The notes: generated by a model from the sequence alone, not told the origin. Shown: positions 11,926 to 24,212, counted from the first letter of the stretch. The stretch: 64,000 nt of DNA from Macrobrachium rosenbergii (GCF_040412425.1 NC_089795.1:85461163-85525162), one strand, 5' to 3'. Program-made: numbers and translations.

Positions 11926-12290
11926 TCAGCCTCATTGGCGGAGGAGGATGGACGGATGGCCGAGGGCAGGCAAACAGAACCGACGCAATGTATTTTTCTT
12001 ATCCTCGGGTTCAAGAGACGGAGCAGAGAGACCTTTGATGAGGCCGTCCAATTTTCACGTCTGGTTAATCGCGGCGACGCTGATCTGTTTTCACGCGTCG
12101 TCTGGTTCGATCAGGCTCAGGGCGATTGCGTGTGCAAATGTGTTTTGCCTTAAAAAAAAAGAATTAGGAATTATTATTATTGTCGTTTATGTTCGACGAG
12201 GTGTGTTTTGCCTTTTTTTTTTTTCTTTTTGAAGAAAATAAGTATTGTTGTAATTTATATCCTGCGAGGTCGCTTTTCTGTCCCGAATGG
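11926..12290. other. unique sequence after the 18-bp array
   Basis: GC-richer patch (11930-12150) with two overlapping frames, neither with a recognised motif, followed by T/A runs. No gene called. Confidence 0.3.
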
Positions 12291-12293
12291 ATC

Positions 12294-12363
<70 letters not shown>

Positions 12364-12372
12364 TCTCTCTCT
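12291..12372. repeat. (TC)n tract
   Basis: Nearly pure TC with one GTC interruption near 12351. Confidence 0.95.
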
Positions 12373-13000
12373 GAAGGTCAGTGAATTGCTCGAAATGCAG
12401 TTGAGCGAGTTAGGAAAATTGGCTTCTCCTATTAATCTTATAAGCGTTTATGGCCCATCAAGGGACGTGTTTCGGTACAGAAAGAGTCCCAAATAAGGTC
12501 AAAAGACCCTTTCGCTTCTCAGGTGAACTAACAGGTACACATTTTCCTAATTAAGACTCATAGAAGGCAATTCAGGGTACAGAAATTCTTGAGAATCTGT
12601 ATAACTGGGTTTAACTAAAAGTAATTCAGATTGCGTTTTTCATTTTACACTGATTGCCATTGAAAGATTTTGAAAGAGCAGTGGTCACGTCGGTGTTGAA
12701 TTCAAGTCAGTTTTTCTATTAATTATTTTATTGTCTTTTGATTATAGCTCTGTTTATGAGAATAAATTATCCTAAATTCTCAAACACATAGCCCCAGGGG
12801 AACCCGGAAGTTGAGGTACCATTTTCCATTATTATAAAAAGGAAACCAGAAAGAATTGCTTACTTACGAGGTACGCTTTGCATATATTAATTTCAAACCC
12901 AGAATGTATCCATTTCCTTTGAAATTATCTATTACGCGCACAAGAGATGTTAGTCACATTTGGTATTAATTTGGTATTAACATGCGTCACCTAGAGGTGC
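12373..13000. other. unique sequence before the 148-bp array
   Basis: AT-rich, with no long frame and no recognised element. Confidence 0.4.
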
Positions 13001-16000
13001 TTGGGCCCTCTTCCCCAGCCTGGCAGGATATCTGCCTTCCTGCGAGGAAGCAGCCTCTGGGTCGGACTCTTCCCTTCAAGGTTGCCCTCCTCCCGTTCAA
13101 GGTTGCCCTGAAGAGACTGGCGAGCCTTTGGGGCTTTAGGGCCTCATCCTTGAAGTTCTTTGGCCCTCTCCAGGCCTGCTTCCCCAGCCTGGCAGGATAC
13201 CTGCCTTCCTCCGAGGAAGTAGCTTCTGGGTCGGACCCTTCACTTCAAGGTTGTCCTCAAGAGACTGGCGAGCCTTTGGGGCTTTTGGGCCTCATCCTTG
13301 AAGTTCTTTGGCCCTCTCCAGGCCCGCTTCCCCAGCCTAGCAGGATTCCTGCCTGGGTCCTCCCGAGAGAAGCCTTTGGGGTTTTTATCTCATCCTTAGT
13401 TCTTTGGCCCTCTGGGTCGGACCCTTCACTTCAAGGTTGTCCTCAAGAGACTGGCGAGCCTTTGGGGCTTTTGGGCTTCATCCTTGAAGTTCTTTTTGGC
13501 CCTCAGCCCAGGCCCGCTTCCCCCAGCCTAGCAGGATTCCTCAAGAGCCTTCCTCCGAGGGCCTCATCCTTGAAGTTCTTTGGACCTTCAGGCCCGCTTC
13601 CCAGCCTGGTAGGATACCTGCCTTCCTCCGAGGAAGCAGGAACCTTTCCCTTGTCCTCAAGAGACTGGCGAGCCTTTGGGGCTTTTGGGCCTCATCCTTG
13701 AAGTTCTTTGGCCCTCTCCAGGCCCGCTTCCCCAGCCTGGCAGGATACCTGCCATCCTACGAGGAAACAGCCTCTGGGTCGGACTCTTCCCTTCAAGGTT
13801 GCCCTCAAGAGACTGGCGAGCCTTTGGGGCTTTAGGGCCTCATCCTTGAAGTTCTTTGGCCCTCTCCAGGCCTGCTTCCCCAGCCTGGCAGGATTCCTGC
13901 CTTCCTCCGAGGAAGTAGCTTCTGGGTCGGACCCTTCACTTCAAGGTTGTCCTCAAGAGACTGGCGAGCCTTTGGGGCTTTTGGGCCTCATCCTTGAAGT
14001 TCTTTGGCCCTCTCCAGGCCCGCTTCCCCAGCCTGGCAGGCAGGAGCCTCTGCCTTCAGGTTCCTTTCCTCAGGAAGTTCTTAGCCCTGGCTTCCTCAGC
14101 CTGGCAGGATACCTGCCTTTCGAGGAAGCAGCCTCTGGGACGAACCTTTCCCTTCAAGGTTGTCCTCAAGAGACTGGCGAGCCTTTGGGTTTGGGCCTCA
14201 TCCTTGTTCTTTTGGCCTCATCCTGGAAGTTCTTTGCCTTCCTCCAGGCCCTGGGTCGAACCTTTCCCTTCAGCCTGGCAGGGTCTTTTGCCTCATCCTA
14301 CGAGGAAGCAGCCTCAGGGTCGAACCTTTCCTTCAAGGTTGCCCTCAAGAGACTGGCAAGCCTTTGGGTCTTTTGGGCCTCATCCTTGAAGTTCTTTGGC
14401 CCTCTCCAGGCCCGCTTCCCCAGCCTGGCAGGATCCCCGCCTTCCTCCGAGGAAGCAGCCTCTGGGTCGAACCTTTCCCTTCAAGGTTGCCCTCAAGAGA
14501 CTGGCGAGCCTTTGGGGCTTTGGGCCTCATCCTTGAAGTTCTTTTGGCCCTCTCCAGGCCCGCTTCCCCAGCCTGGCAGGCCCTGCCTTCCTCCGAGGAA
14601 GCAGCCTCTGGGTCGAACCTTTCCCTTCAAGGTTGCCCTCAAGAGACTGGCGAGCCTTTGGGGTCTTTTGGGCCTCATCCTTGAAGTTCTTTGCCCTCCA
14701 GGCCCGCTTCCCCAGCCTGGCAGGATACCTGCCTTCCTCCGAGGAAGCAGCCTCTGGGTCGAACCTTTCCCTTCAAGGTTGCCCTCAAGAGACTGGCGAG
14801 CCTTTGGGTCTTTTGGGCCTCATCCTTGAAGTTCTTTCTTGGCCCTCTCCAGGCCCTTTCCCTTCTTCCCAGCCTGGCAGGTTCCCCTCCAGGCCCGCTT
14901 CCCAGCCCTTCCTCCGAGGAAGCAGCCTCTGGGTCGAACCTTTCCCTTCAAGGTTGCCCTCAAGAGACTGGCGAGCCTTTGGGTCTTTGGGCCTCATCCT
15001 TGAAGTTCTTTGCCCTCTCTCAGGCCCGCTTCCCCAGCCTGGCAGGATACCTGCCTTCCTCCGAGGAAGCAGCCTCTGGGTCGAACCTTTCCCTTCAAGG
15101 TTGCCCTCAAGAGACTGGCGAGCCTTTGGGTCTTTTGGGCCTCATCCTTGAAGTTCTTTGGGCCCCTCCCAGGCCCTGCCTTCCCCAGCCTGGCAGGATC
15201 CCTGCCTTCCTCCGAGGAAGCAGCCTCTGGGTCGAACCTTTCCCTTCAAGGTTGCCCTCAAGAGACTGGCGAGCCTTTGGGGCTTTTGGGCCTCATCCTT
15301 GAAGTTCTTTGGCCCTCTCCAGGCCCGCTTCCCCAGCCTGGCAGGATACCTGCCTTCCTCCGAGGAAGCAGCCTCTGGGTCGAACCTTTCCCTTCAAGGT
15401 TGCCCTCAAGAGACTGGCGAGCCTTTGGGTCTTTTGGGCCTCATCCTTGAAGTTCTTTGGCCCTCTCCAGGCCCGCTTCCCCAGCCTGGCAGGATACCTG
15501 CCTTCCTTCGAGGAAGCAGCCTCTGGGTCGAACCTTTCCCTTCAAGGTTGCCCTCAAGAGACTGGCGAGCCTTTGGGTCTTTTGGGCCTCATCCTTGAAG
15601 TTCTTTGGCCCTCTCCAGGCCCGCTTCCCCAGCCTGGCAGGATACCTGCCTTCCTCCGAGGAAGCAGCCTCTGGGTCGAACCTTTCCCTTCAAGGTTGCC
15701 CTCAAGAGACTGGCGAGCCTTTGGGGCTTTTGGGCCTCATCATCCTCTCCAGGAAGTTCCCCAGCCTGGCAGGCCTGCCTTCTCCCAGCAGCCCGAACCT
15801 TTCCCTTCAAGGTTGCCCTCAGCCTGGCAGGATACCTGGCAGGATACCTGCCTTCCTCCGAGAAGCAGCCTCTGGGTCGAACCTTTCCCTTCAAGGTTGC
15901 CCTCAAGAGACTGGCGAGCCTTTGGGGCTTTTGGGCCTCATCCTTGAAGTTCTTTGGCCCTCTCCAGGCCCGCTTCCCCAGCCTGGCAGGATACCTGCCT

Positions 16001-16070
16001 TCCTCCGAGGAAGCAGCCTCTGGGTCGGACCCTTCCCTTCAAGGCTGCCCTCAAGAGACTGGCGAGCCTT
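13001..16070 (+). repeat. GC-rich 148-bp tandem array, about 20 units
   Basis: Units are exactly 148 bp in the homogeneous right part: GAAGTTCTTTGGCCC recurs at 15301, 15449 and 15597. The unit runs through AGGCCCGCTTCCCCAGCCTG, GGATACCTGCC, the near-palindrome CTTCCTCCGAGGAAG, TCTGGGTCGAACC, TTTCCCTTCAAGGTTGCCCT and GAGACTGGCGAGCC. Units at 13.3-13.6, 14.0-14.3 and 15.73-15.85 kb are truncated or rearranged. Because 148 is 3n+1 and the unit is nearly free of stops, all three plus frames stay open for up to 373 codons with the same rotating peptide. The repeated stop at CATCCTTGA, the lack of start context and minus-strand frames of similar length argue against a protein. Confidence 0.95.
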
Positions 16071-16380
16071 TCACCTGATATCCAAGTCCTTGCACCATTC
16101 TCTTTACTTTCTCTTACCCAGCTTTTCAAATATGACATTTGCTCTCTAAAGGCTTCAAGACGATTTGAAGCATCTCGGAGATTGTTCCTGGAGACTTTGG
16201 AGTTTAGCGCATGTGCGGATGGCACTTCTCTCGTCCTTCCAGGAGCCGGAGACTGAAGGATTCCAAAATATATTCAAGGAAAATCCCAAAGGTTTTAGAT
16301 CATTTTAACATCACGTTAACCATTATGTAGAATTCTTTTTCTGACACAAAAGCTGTTTCTTTTCTTTAAAGAGTCGTCTT
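16071..16380. other. unique sequence right of the 148-bp array
   Basis: Begins abruptly after GCGAGCCTTT at the array edge. Nothing recognised. Confidence 0.4.
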
Positions 16381-16435
16381 CTGTAATCTTCTGGGATTCC
16401 CTCTTACTGACGATACTGATCATCCCTTCGATTTT

Positions 16436-16715
16436 CCATTGCTTATCCAAAATCTTTCAAGCAGCTTTCAACACCTCAGGTTCTCTACTTTTTCTTCGTC
16501 AACATTCTTCAGTTTACCTCCACGCCGATGTCCTCTCTTCTCTTTTCCTGTTCTTCCTTGTTTCGGGCGAAGAACTGCTCCAAGTTGTAATGTTGGGCAT
16601 CCAAAATCTCCTCTCAATCAGCTTAAAAAACCGCCTCAAGTTCTCTACCTATTTCGTATAAATTCATCAGTTCCTCCACGCCACTGTCTTCCTCTCTTCT
16701 CGATTATTTCCTTCC
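16436..16715 (+). repeat. ~164-bp direct duplication
   Basis: TCCAAAATCT recurs at 16446 and 16610. It is followed in both copies by AGGTTCTCTAC or AAGTTCTCTACC, then CTCCACGCC and CTCTCTTCTC, so two diverged units lie in tandem. Confidence 0.7.
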
Positions 16716-16719
16716 TTAT

Positions 16720-16850
16720 GTGTGTGTGTGTATATATATATACATTATACACACACACATATATATGTTTGTTTGTTTATACACATATATATATATATAT
16801 GTGTATATATATATATTATATATATATTTATTATACTTATATATAGATAT
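16720..16850. repeat. mixed (TG)n/(TA)n tract
   Basis: TGTG, TATA and CACA runs with ATTATA interruptions. Confidence 0.9.
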
Positions 16851-16854
16851 CTCT

Positions 16855-17215
16855 CGACGACGAGGAAAGGCTTCTGGGTATTCTTGAAGACGTCTTCACG
16901 ACTCCAGGATCCTTTGAAATAGTCTTCAACACCTAAAGCATTCCTGAAGAATCCAGTGGGCGTTTCCAAAGGCTTCAGAGCCTGTAGATCGTCTAGAAGC
17001 CTGCGGAAGCCCCAGAAACCTCCGGAATTTTTCTCCAAGAACGTGGGGTTCCACCAAAGAAATTTTTCGAAGCCTTTCGTCTCCGATTTCTTCTCCATGA
17101 AACTCTGTTCTTTAGTATTGTGCAAGAAATCCAAAGGCTACAGAGCCTGGAGATTGTCTTGAAGCCTCCGAAATTCCCAGAAGCCTTCGGAGATCCCAGA
17201 TTCCCTACTGTCACC
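16855..17215 (+). repeat. ~165-bp direct duplication
   Basis: TCCAAAGGCTTCAGAGCCTG (about 16965) and TCCAAAGGCTACAGAGCCTG (about 17130) begin two units with matching AGAAGCCT, CGGAAG/CCGAAAT and CCCAGAA blocks. The period (165) is about the same as in the block at 16436-16715, so the two may be one older array split by the TA tract. Frames on both strands are open, so no gene is called. Confidence 0.65.
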
Positions 17216-17254
17216 CTGGGAGGACAAGAGAGATCCGGACAAGATCTACTTGGC

Positions 17255-17470
<216 letters not shown>

Positions 17471-17661
17471 TGTGTGTGTTTGCGTGTATACTATTTTATT
17501 ATCATGCGTTTTAAACGCAGACAGGCATATTAATAAAAATTAAAAATGAAAGCTAATTCATCTCGCTGTTTATTTCATTAACTATAAGTCACCATATGGT
17601 ACCTGCACTTGTTACATTCTGATGAACACCATGCTCTTTGGAATCATAAATTTCAAGTTCA

Positions 17662-17662
<1 letters not shown>
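17471..17662. other. unique sequence
   Basis: Nothing recognised. Confidence 0.4.

Positions 17663-17730
<68 letters not shown>
17663..17730. repeat. (TC)n tract
   Basis: Nearly pure TC for about 67 bp. Confidence 0.95.
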
Positions 17731-17733
<3 letters not shown>

Positions 17734-18040
17734 GAAATCACGGTCACTCCACCTGTTTGCTTTTGGTAAACTTCCTTGATCAGCGGTGGCCCACAGCGTG
17801 CTACGAATGGAGAAATAGTCATATAACTTGAGTATCCATCGGATCGTGGCGAAGGGAGGAGGTAAACAAGTATTTTTCCTTTCGTAAACATGAGTAAGTC
17901 TCGAGTCTAGTGTTTGTCAGAGGTTTCCTGCGAGGTGAGGTCTAATTACTTAGATTATCATTAATGTTGTTTGACAGTTTTCTCGTTGTTTGTGATCGGA
18001 ATAATAATTATCAGCAGTGCTGCTGAGAATTCAAGAGTTG
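17731..18040. other. unique sequence
   Basis: No coding or repeat signal; it flanks family A copy 3. Confidence 0.4.
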
Positions 18041-18346
18041 AATACAGAATACAGAATTTAGGCCAAAGGCCAAGCGCTGGGACCAGTGAGGTCATTCAGC
18101 GCTGAAAAGGAAGTTGACAGTAAAAGTTTGAAAGGCGTAACAGGAGGAAAACCTCGAAGTTGCACTATGAATCAATTGTTAGTAGAGGGTGGAAAGTAAG
18201 ATTGGAAGAAAGAGAATTTGAAAGGAGGCACAGTAAAAGGAACGAAAGGGGGTTGGGCCGAAGGCACGCTGCAAAGAATCTCAAGTATTGCTTACAGTGC
18301 ACCGCATGAGGTGCACTGATGGCACTCCCCCCACCCCCCCTACGGG
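18041..18346 (-). mobile_element. family A retroposon, copy 3 (reverse orientation)
   Basis: Full-length member on the minus strand: the plus strand begins with the tail complement GGCCAAAGGCCAAGCGCTGG and ends with CAGTGCACC, GGTGCACTG and a C-rich CCCCCCACCCCCCCTACGG edge. The tail contains a repeated GAATACA. I could not find a clear target duplication. Confidence 0.85.
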
Positions 18347-18770
18347 GTATACTGCCAAGAAGGTCTCAGATAGAGAATAAGGTAGTAATAGAAGGAGGAT
18401 AAGTTTAGACTTTGGAAAATATTGAAGGGATTAAAATTAATGCTTTATTTCAAACAATTGATAATGATGTGAAATTCAGTTTATTACAATTGATGCAGAT
18501 GGTATGTTGTGTTTCACTCTTCTTTTTTGTTTTGTTGTGAGTCAGCCTTGTCATTATAGTCTGAATGCATAAGGAATATCTTTTAAGTTATTAATTATTA
18601 GATAGTAAATGATTTCTTTATCTATGTATAAAACAGAAATTAAAATAAATTAATTATGTATTTTTAACGTTATTTGTGAAATTTATATAGTTACTTTTTT
18701 ACACATTTATTTATTTCTTGTTTTAATTATGTATTTATTTATTTATGTATTTTTTTACGTAGAAAATCCC
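18347..18770. other. unique AT-rich sequence
   Basis: Includes an ATTTATTTATTT-rich part near 18700-18760. No gene signal. Confidence 0.4.
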
Positions 18771-18972
18771 CTCAGTAGTTTTTATTTTATTTAAGGTTAA
18801 AGTTAGCCATAATCGTGCTTCTGGCAACGTTATAGGATAGGCCACCACCGTGCCGTGGTTAAAGTTTCATGGGCCGCGGCTCATAGATCATTATACCGAG
18901 ACCACAAAAAGATAGATCTGTTATGGGTGGCTTTGATTATACAGAAAAGTCGAGCATTCTTTACTTGTTTAA
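18771..18972 (+). mobile_element. family B element, copy 2 (5' truncated)
   Basis: Starts inside the right arm of the main stem (CCTCAGTAGTTTTTATTTTA), then keeps GTTAAAGTTAGCCATAATCG, GGCCACCACCGTGCC and ATAGATCTGTTATGGGTGGC. The last hairpin is degraded. Confidence 0.85.
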
Positions 18973-19425
18973 ATATTTTTCTCTTTTTTTAAATATTTTT
19001 TTTCTTCCTTCTCTTTAAATATTGAGGAAGCTAAACCGTTTCTTAGATGCTACTTCTGGGTAGCGAAATATTCATGTAAAACCCAGTGAATGAGTGAAGT
19101 AGTGTTGCAATTTAAAATAAAATGAAGTTTGAATCTATTGGTTATGTTGTAGATAGATTCGTTATTTTTTCATTATTTTTTCCTGAGCTTCGTCAAGATT
19201 TGTTTGATTACAATCAAAATGTAGTAACAGAATGATTGGTGTTACCGTGGCGGTGGCAATGCCATTTGAAGGTGTGACGCCAGAAAAATTTCATTCATCA
19301 AAGAATCGTACGTCCAGAAGTTTGTTTTTTCTGTTTGTTTTATTTCTGGGGATTCTGTCTAAGAACTAATCTTTTTATTGTTAGGGGAATAACTCTGCAG
19401 TTAATCATTTAGGTATACAGATATA
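18973..19425. other. unique AT-rich sequence
   Basis: T runs near 18975-19015, otherwise nothing recognised. Confidence 0.4.
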
Positions 19426-19690
<265 letters not shown>

Positions 19691-20489
19691 TATTATATGT
19701 AATGCAAGAGCTATTATCATTATTCAAAGACACAGCATTTACCCGTTGAATAATTTGCAATTAACCTGCTAATTATCTTTTATGCGTTAAAAATATTGCA
19801 ATTCTTGCTGGCATAAGTTTCTCCCTTCGTTTCCGCCAAGGGTGACAGAAGGACATGAAGTAAGCTCCTTCCTTATCGACCTTAACCTTAAAAAACAAAC
19901 TATAAAAGTGCAGCATTATCTTTATATTCTTTACGTTCTGTTATGAGGTCGTAGAATCCGATCAGGTATCTCGTCCGGTCTCTTAAGAAGAAGAGAAGAA
20001 GAAGAAGAAGAAGAATGGAAGAGAACGTCCAGATTTTAAATCTCCCGCGAGGCAAATCCAGGTAAGGTAATTGACTACTCCGGAGTTCATTACTTCTCAT
20101 TACTCCGTCCGCGAAGTTGAAGCACCTCCTTTGGAGGAGGGAGCGAGAGAAGGAGGAGAGAAAGAAGAAGAAGGAGAAGAAGAAGAAGGGACAAGGAGGA
20201 GAAGGAGAAATGGTTAGAGGTAGGGTGGGGAGGCTAGAGGGTTGAGGTAGGAGGAGGAGGACGAGGAGAAAGGCCTGGAAGGTTCCAGGAAAGACGACCG
20301 TCCATGAATCCGCCATTGTATTGACATCTGGAAAGGATAATTGAACGGGCTCTCTCTTCGTCTTCTGAGCTTTAGTGAGCTCGTGCCACGAAGCTCAAGT
20401 AGAGACAGCAAGGAGAAGGATGCATGCGAACAGGTTAGCGACGGCAGGACGATGGCAGGATGAAGCCGAGTGATATTGTGCGGGATTCC
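19691..20489. other. unique sequence with AGA/GGA-rich patches
   Basis: AGA-rich at about 19986-20014 and AGG/GGA-rich at 20105-20275. Moderately CpG-rich around 20040-20130 and 20330-20470. Long minus frames (19900-20316) are mostly Leu/Ser/Phe runs from the purine tract and are not called. Confidence 0.3.
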
Positions 20490-20499
20490 AGATCAGGAT

Positions 20500-20776
20500 C
20501 ACTGTAGGCGTTATTTAAGGTTTTTTTGCAGCTTCCCTTCAATAGGCCACTAGCTGCAACCCATTTTATTCATTTTACTGTACCTCCATTCACATTCTCA
20601 TCCATCTTACTTTCCAGCCTCTCCTGACAGTTGTTTCATGGTGCAACTGCGAGGTTTTCCTCCTGTTACACCTTTCAAACCTTTTTAACTGTCAGTTTCC
20701 ATTTTAGCGCTGAATGACCTCGTAGGTCCCAGCTCTTGGCCTTTCGCCTAAATTCTGTATTCTGTTGTCCTCCAGT
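20500..20776 (+). mobile_element. family A retroposon, copy 4 (5' truncated, probable 10-bp target duplication)
   Basis: Begins within the 5' hairpin at CACTGTAGGCGTTATTTAAG and lacks the preceding ~45 bp present in full copies. AGATCAGGAT sits at 20490-20499 directly before it and again at 20777-20786 after the tail. A 5' truncation with flanking direct repeats is the signature of incomplete target-primed reverse transcription. Confidence 0.75.
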
Positions 20777-20786
20777 AGATCAGGAT

Positions 20787-20924
20787 GAAAGAAAGGATAA
20801 GGCACAGGATAATAGAGCAGGATATTAAGCGGTAAGACACGCGGTGAATCTTGCCATCTTATGTTGTCGTTGGTATTCACAGCTAATTAGAACATAGGAG
20901 TTTTATTCACAGTCTCGTCATCTT

Positions 20925-20927
<3 letters not shown>
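20787..20927. other. unique sequence
   Basis: Nothing recognised. Confidence 0.4.

Positions 20928-21001
<74 letters not shown>
20928..21001. repeat. (TC)n tract
   Basis: Nearly pure TC for about 73 bp. Confidence 0.95.
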
Positions 21002-21005
<4 letters not shown>

Positions 21006-21248
21006 ATTTTCTTTTGTAGCGAATGTTTCATGAGGGGAAAAATGAGTTTGCGTTCCAGGAACCATTGGTGAGGTTTCCAAGAGGCGCCAGGCAACACTTA
21101 CAGCTGGCGAAGGAAGGTGGATAAGAGTGGCGGTTGAATGCTTCCTTTCTCTTATTTATTTATTTCAATTTTTATTGATTTAATTTTATGTTTGTTCATA
21201 TATTTATTTAATTTATATGTGTGTATATTTGTTTATCTTCATTTTCAG

Positions 21249-21316
21249 ACGGAATCTGACCGAATTGATCGAATTGAGTGGGCCACTGTAAAAAGAGCAA
21301 ATGGAGAATTGTTCAG
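21249..21316 (+). CDS. candidate internal exon, 68 bp, product unknown
   Basis: A pyrimidine-rich acceptor (TTTATCTTCATTTTCAG, ending 21248) precedes a 68-bp open segment that ends in TTCAG before GTTTATGG. In frame it reads TESDRIDRIEWATVKRANGE then LFR, a charged, balanced peptide unlike the low-complexity translations around it. The frame has no stop from 21138 to 21398. The donor is weak (GTTTAT instead of GTAAGT), no partner exon is seen, and the peptide is too short to place in a family. A chance open segment remains quite possible. Confidence 0.25.
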
Positions 21317-22408
21317 GTTTATGGTTACGTTAATGATAAATTTTAATCGTTGGCAGGAAATTTGTATAAGTATTTTTATCGTTATTTTAGATAACTAACG
21401 AGTGCTAGGGATGATGCATATTACTCTCAAAAATTTTCATATAACTATTGACAATTTATATATTGTTTCAGCATCTGTGGTGTACTGATTTTATGAAGAT
21501 TCATACCTTAAAACTTGGTGTGAAATTTTAAACAGTCCTTTCAGTAAATATCCCTGAAAGGGATTTTAATGATATGTAGATTTTCTCGAGTATGTCATTT
21601 TAATCTTAAGAAGGATTTATGTCAGTTGTATTGCAGCTTTTAGTGTCATAGTTCAATAATTATTGTGGGGACCGGTGTTGAACGTTTATTTTCCAATTTC
21701 TCAGTTAAATTTCACCTTCTATATGTGTATATGTTGAATTTGACTGCAAATAAAATAAAAAAAAAAGGGTTGAAGATTTTGGAACGAATTGTTAAGCCAT
21801 TTTGGGAATGTACAGGATAGTTGAGCCAGTTCTCCTATTTTGAATTTGGCTGATAAATAAGGTTGAAGAATTTGGGGTAAATTTTTTAAGCCATTTTTGC
21901 AAGTTCAAAATGATTTTCTTGAGCCAGCTCTCCTATATGGAAGCAAAGTAAAGAAAAAGACTCAACTTATCGGGAAAAATTTGTGTGTGCAATATATAAG
22001 TAAAATAAAAAGGGTTAGAATGGTAAGATTTGATTGATTTATGATAATTAAAACCGGAGTCGCAACAAAATGCAAGGAATCTGAAGATTTATAGAAGAGG
22101 TAAAAGGTAAGTATAGGGTAAAAATTTATCAATGTTTTTTTGAGATGGTTTAGCTGTGTAGAAAGAATGGAGGACGATTGGCTAGTAAAAAAAAAGAAGC
22201 GTATTTACTGTGACAGAGGTATTGTTTTCCCATAACACCTTACTCCACCCCACCCCACCCCTAGTAAACGGATCGGCTCAGATGTTGGAAAAAAATTGTA
22301 TTAGAACAAAAATAATGGAAGAAGTTAATTGCTTCATCTTCAAAAAATGTAATTGAAAGCTACGTTCTTCTCACTGAATCTAAATTATATACGTACGAGC
22401 TTGTAGGC
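21317..22408. other. AT-rich sequence with a ~106-bp old duplication
   Basis: TTGAATTTGACTG (about 21733) and TTGAATTTGGCTG (about 21839) start two related segments sharing GGTTGAAGA, AAGCCATTTT and GAGCCAG with CTCTCCTAT-like ends. A weaker third copy may follow near 22000. At 22031 GATTGATTTATGATAATTAA begins a sequence also found in variant form at about 53340. Confidence 0.5.
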
Positions 22409-22935
22409 GATGCTGTCTTTCCTACCTTCCCAATCCCCTGCCTATCCTGCCCCTACCCGGGGCGGACAAACAGGTTTGCAGGAGGAGGGTGGATGTCTTC
22501 CCTACCCTCCCGATCACATACTTACCCCGTCCCACCCGGGGCGGACAAACAGGTTAACAGGAAGAGGGAGGATGTCTTCCCCACCCTCCCGATCACCTAC
22601 CTACCCCGCCCCACCAGGGGTGAACAAACAGGTTTGCAGGAGGAGGATGGATGTCTCCTCTACCCTACCAATCCCCTGCCTACCCCGCCCCCACCTGGGG
22701 CGGACAAAAAGGTTTGCAGGAGGAGGGTGGATGTCTCCTCTACCCTACCAATCCCCTACCTACCCTGCCCCCACCTGGGGCGGACAAACAGGTTTGCAGG
22801 AGGAGGATGGATGTCGCCCCTACCCTCTCGTTCCCCTACACACCCCGCCCCCACCCGGGGCGGACAGATCGGTTTGCAGGGGGTGGGTGGGTGTGTCATG
22901 CCTCCCCTGGTGTCACCCGGGGGAGGACAAACAAG
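22409..22935 (+). repeat. 79-80-bp GC-rich minisatellite, about 6.5 units
   Basis: GATGTC recurs at 22492, 22571, 22650, 22730 and 22810. Each unit has CTACCCTNCCNATCNCCTAC, CCCGCCCCACCNGGGGCGGA and CAAACAGGTTTGCAGGAGGA. CCCC/GGGG arms make a short hairpin in every unit. Three overlapping plus frames are open across the array because the period is not a multiple of three; they are not genes. Confidence 0.95.
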
Positions 22936-23058
22936 ATCAGATCCACTTGGATTTTATTATTATAGATATACTGTGTGCGTGTGTGTGCATGTATGAAAGT
23001 ATGTATATATATGTATACACAAATTGAAGGCTACAATCCTTTCTGTACTTTTGAATTT

Positions 23059-23094
<36 letters not shown>

Positions 23095-23340
23095 GTATAC
23101 AATTATATATATTTATATATATACATAAGTGTTTGTTTCTGTGTATATGTGTGTGCATGTATTTCTATGTACTTACACAGGTGTAGATATACATAGACAA
23201 ACGCAACCACATGCACAAAAGGGCTTTTATCTTCTCTTTCTTATTCGGTGCTTAATAATGTCAAGAGCAAGAGAGAGAATTGAAAAATATCATCCCTGCG
23301 CGCTTCTGCAGCTGATGTTTGCCGTATTGAGTAATTTCTC
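22936..23340. repeat. mixed (TA)n/(TG)n tracts in AT-rich sequence
   Basis: TA tract about 23059-23092 with flanking TATG/TGTG runs; the remainder to 23340 is unremarkable. Confidence 0.7.
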
Positions 23341-23720
23341 CTGCAGGAGGACGAGGAGGAGGAGGAAGGAAGGAAGGAAAAAATAAAGAAAAAAAATAAG
23401 AGGAAGCCCAAGAATTCCTTGGAACCAGGAGTGTTCTGACATCGTAGGTGTGTGGGGAAACCGTTTTCTGTGAACGCGTGGGTGGAGTGTTGCTGGTAGG
23501 GGAGGAGGAGGAGGAGGAGGATAAGGAGGAGGAGGAGGAGGAGGAGGAGGAGGAGGAGGGGGGGAGGAGGAGGAGGAGGAGGAGGAGGAGGGGGTAGTCT
23601 AGTAGTAGCAGTCGATGGAAACCTTCACTGGAAAGGAGAGAAGTTACTCGCCATCAGTGAGGGGAAGATAGCGGTAGGAGGAGGAGGAGGAGGAGGAGGA
23701 GGAGGAGGAGGAGGGAATGA
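23341..23720. repeat. (GGA)n-rich block
   Basis: Several GGA tracts (about 23346-23372, 23500-23592, 23676-23715) separated by short unique segments. Confidence 0.9.
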
Positions 23721-23898
23721 AGCATAGCAGGCCTGAATAGAGATTAGGATGTGTAGGAGATAATGAGAAAGAGGTTACTAGGCTTTTTGTGGAGCAATGA
23801 TGGATGTCGTTGATGGGGGGGGTGAGGGAGGGACGGCCAAGGCATTCTGGGAGTGCTTATGTATATATGTATGAGCAATTAGAGCAACCGGTCTCGTT

Positions 23899-24115
<217 letters not shown>

Positions 24116-24210
24116 CAACTGTCTCTGAACAGTCCCACAACCTTAACCTGGCATTATTCCAAGCCTATGAAGGATACCAAATCCCTTGGTTCTCTTTTCG
24201 ATGCATATTC

Positions 24211-24212
<2 letters not shown>

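Noticed and set aside
13001..16070. Long open frames (up to 373 codons) with a Pro/Leu/Ser-rich repeated peptide
   Set aside because: The 148-bp period shifts frame at every unit and all three plus frames, and parts of the minus frames, are open with the same peptide. No start context, splice context or known family.
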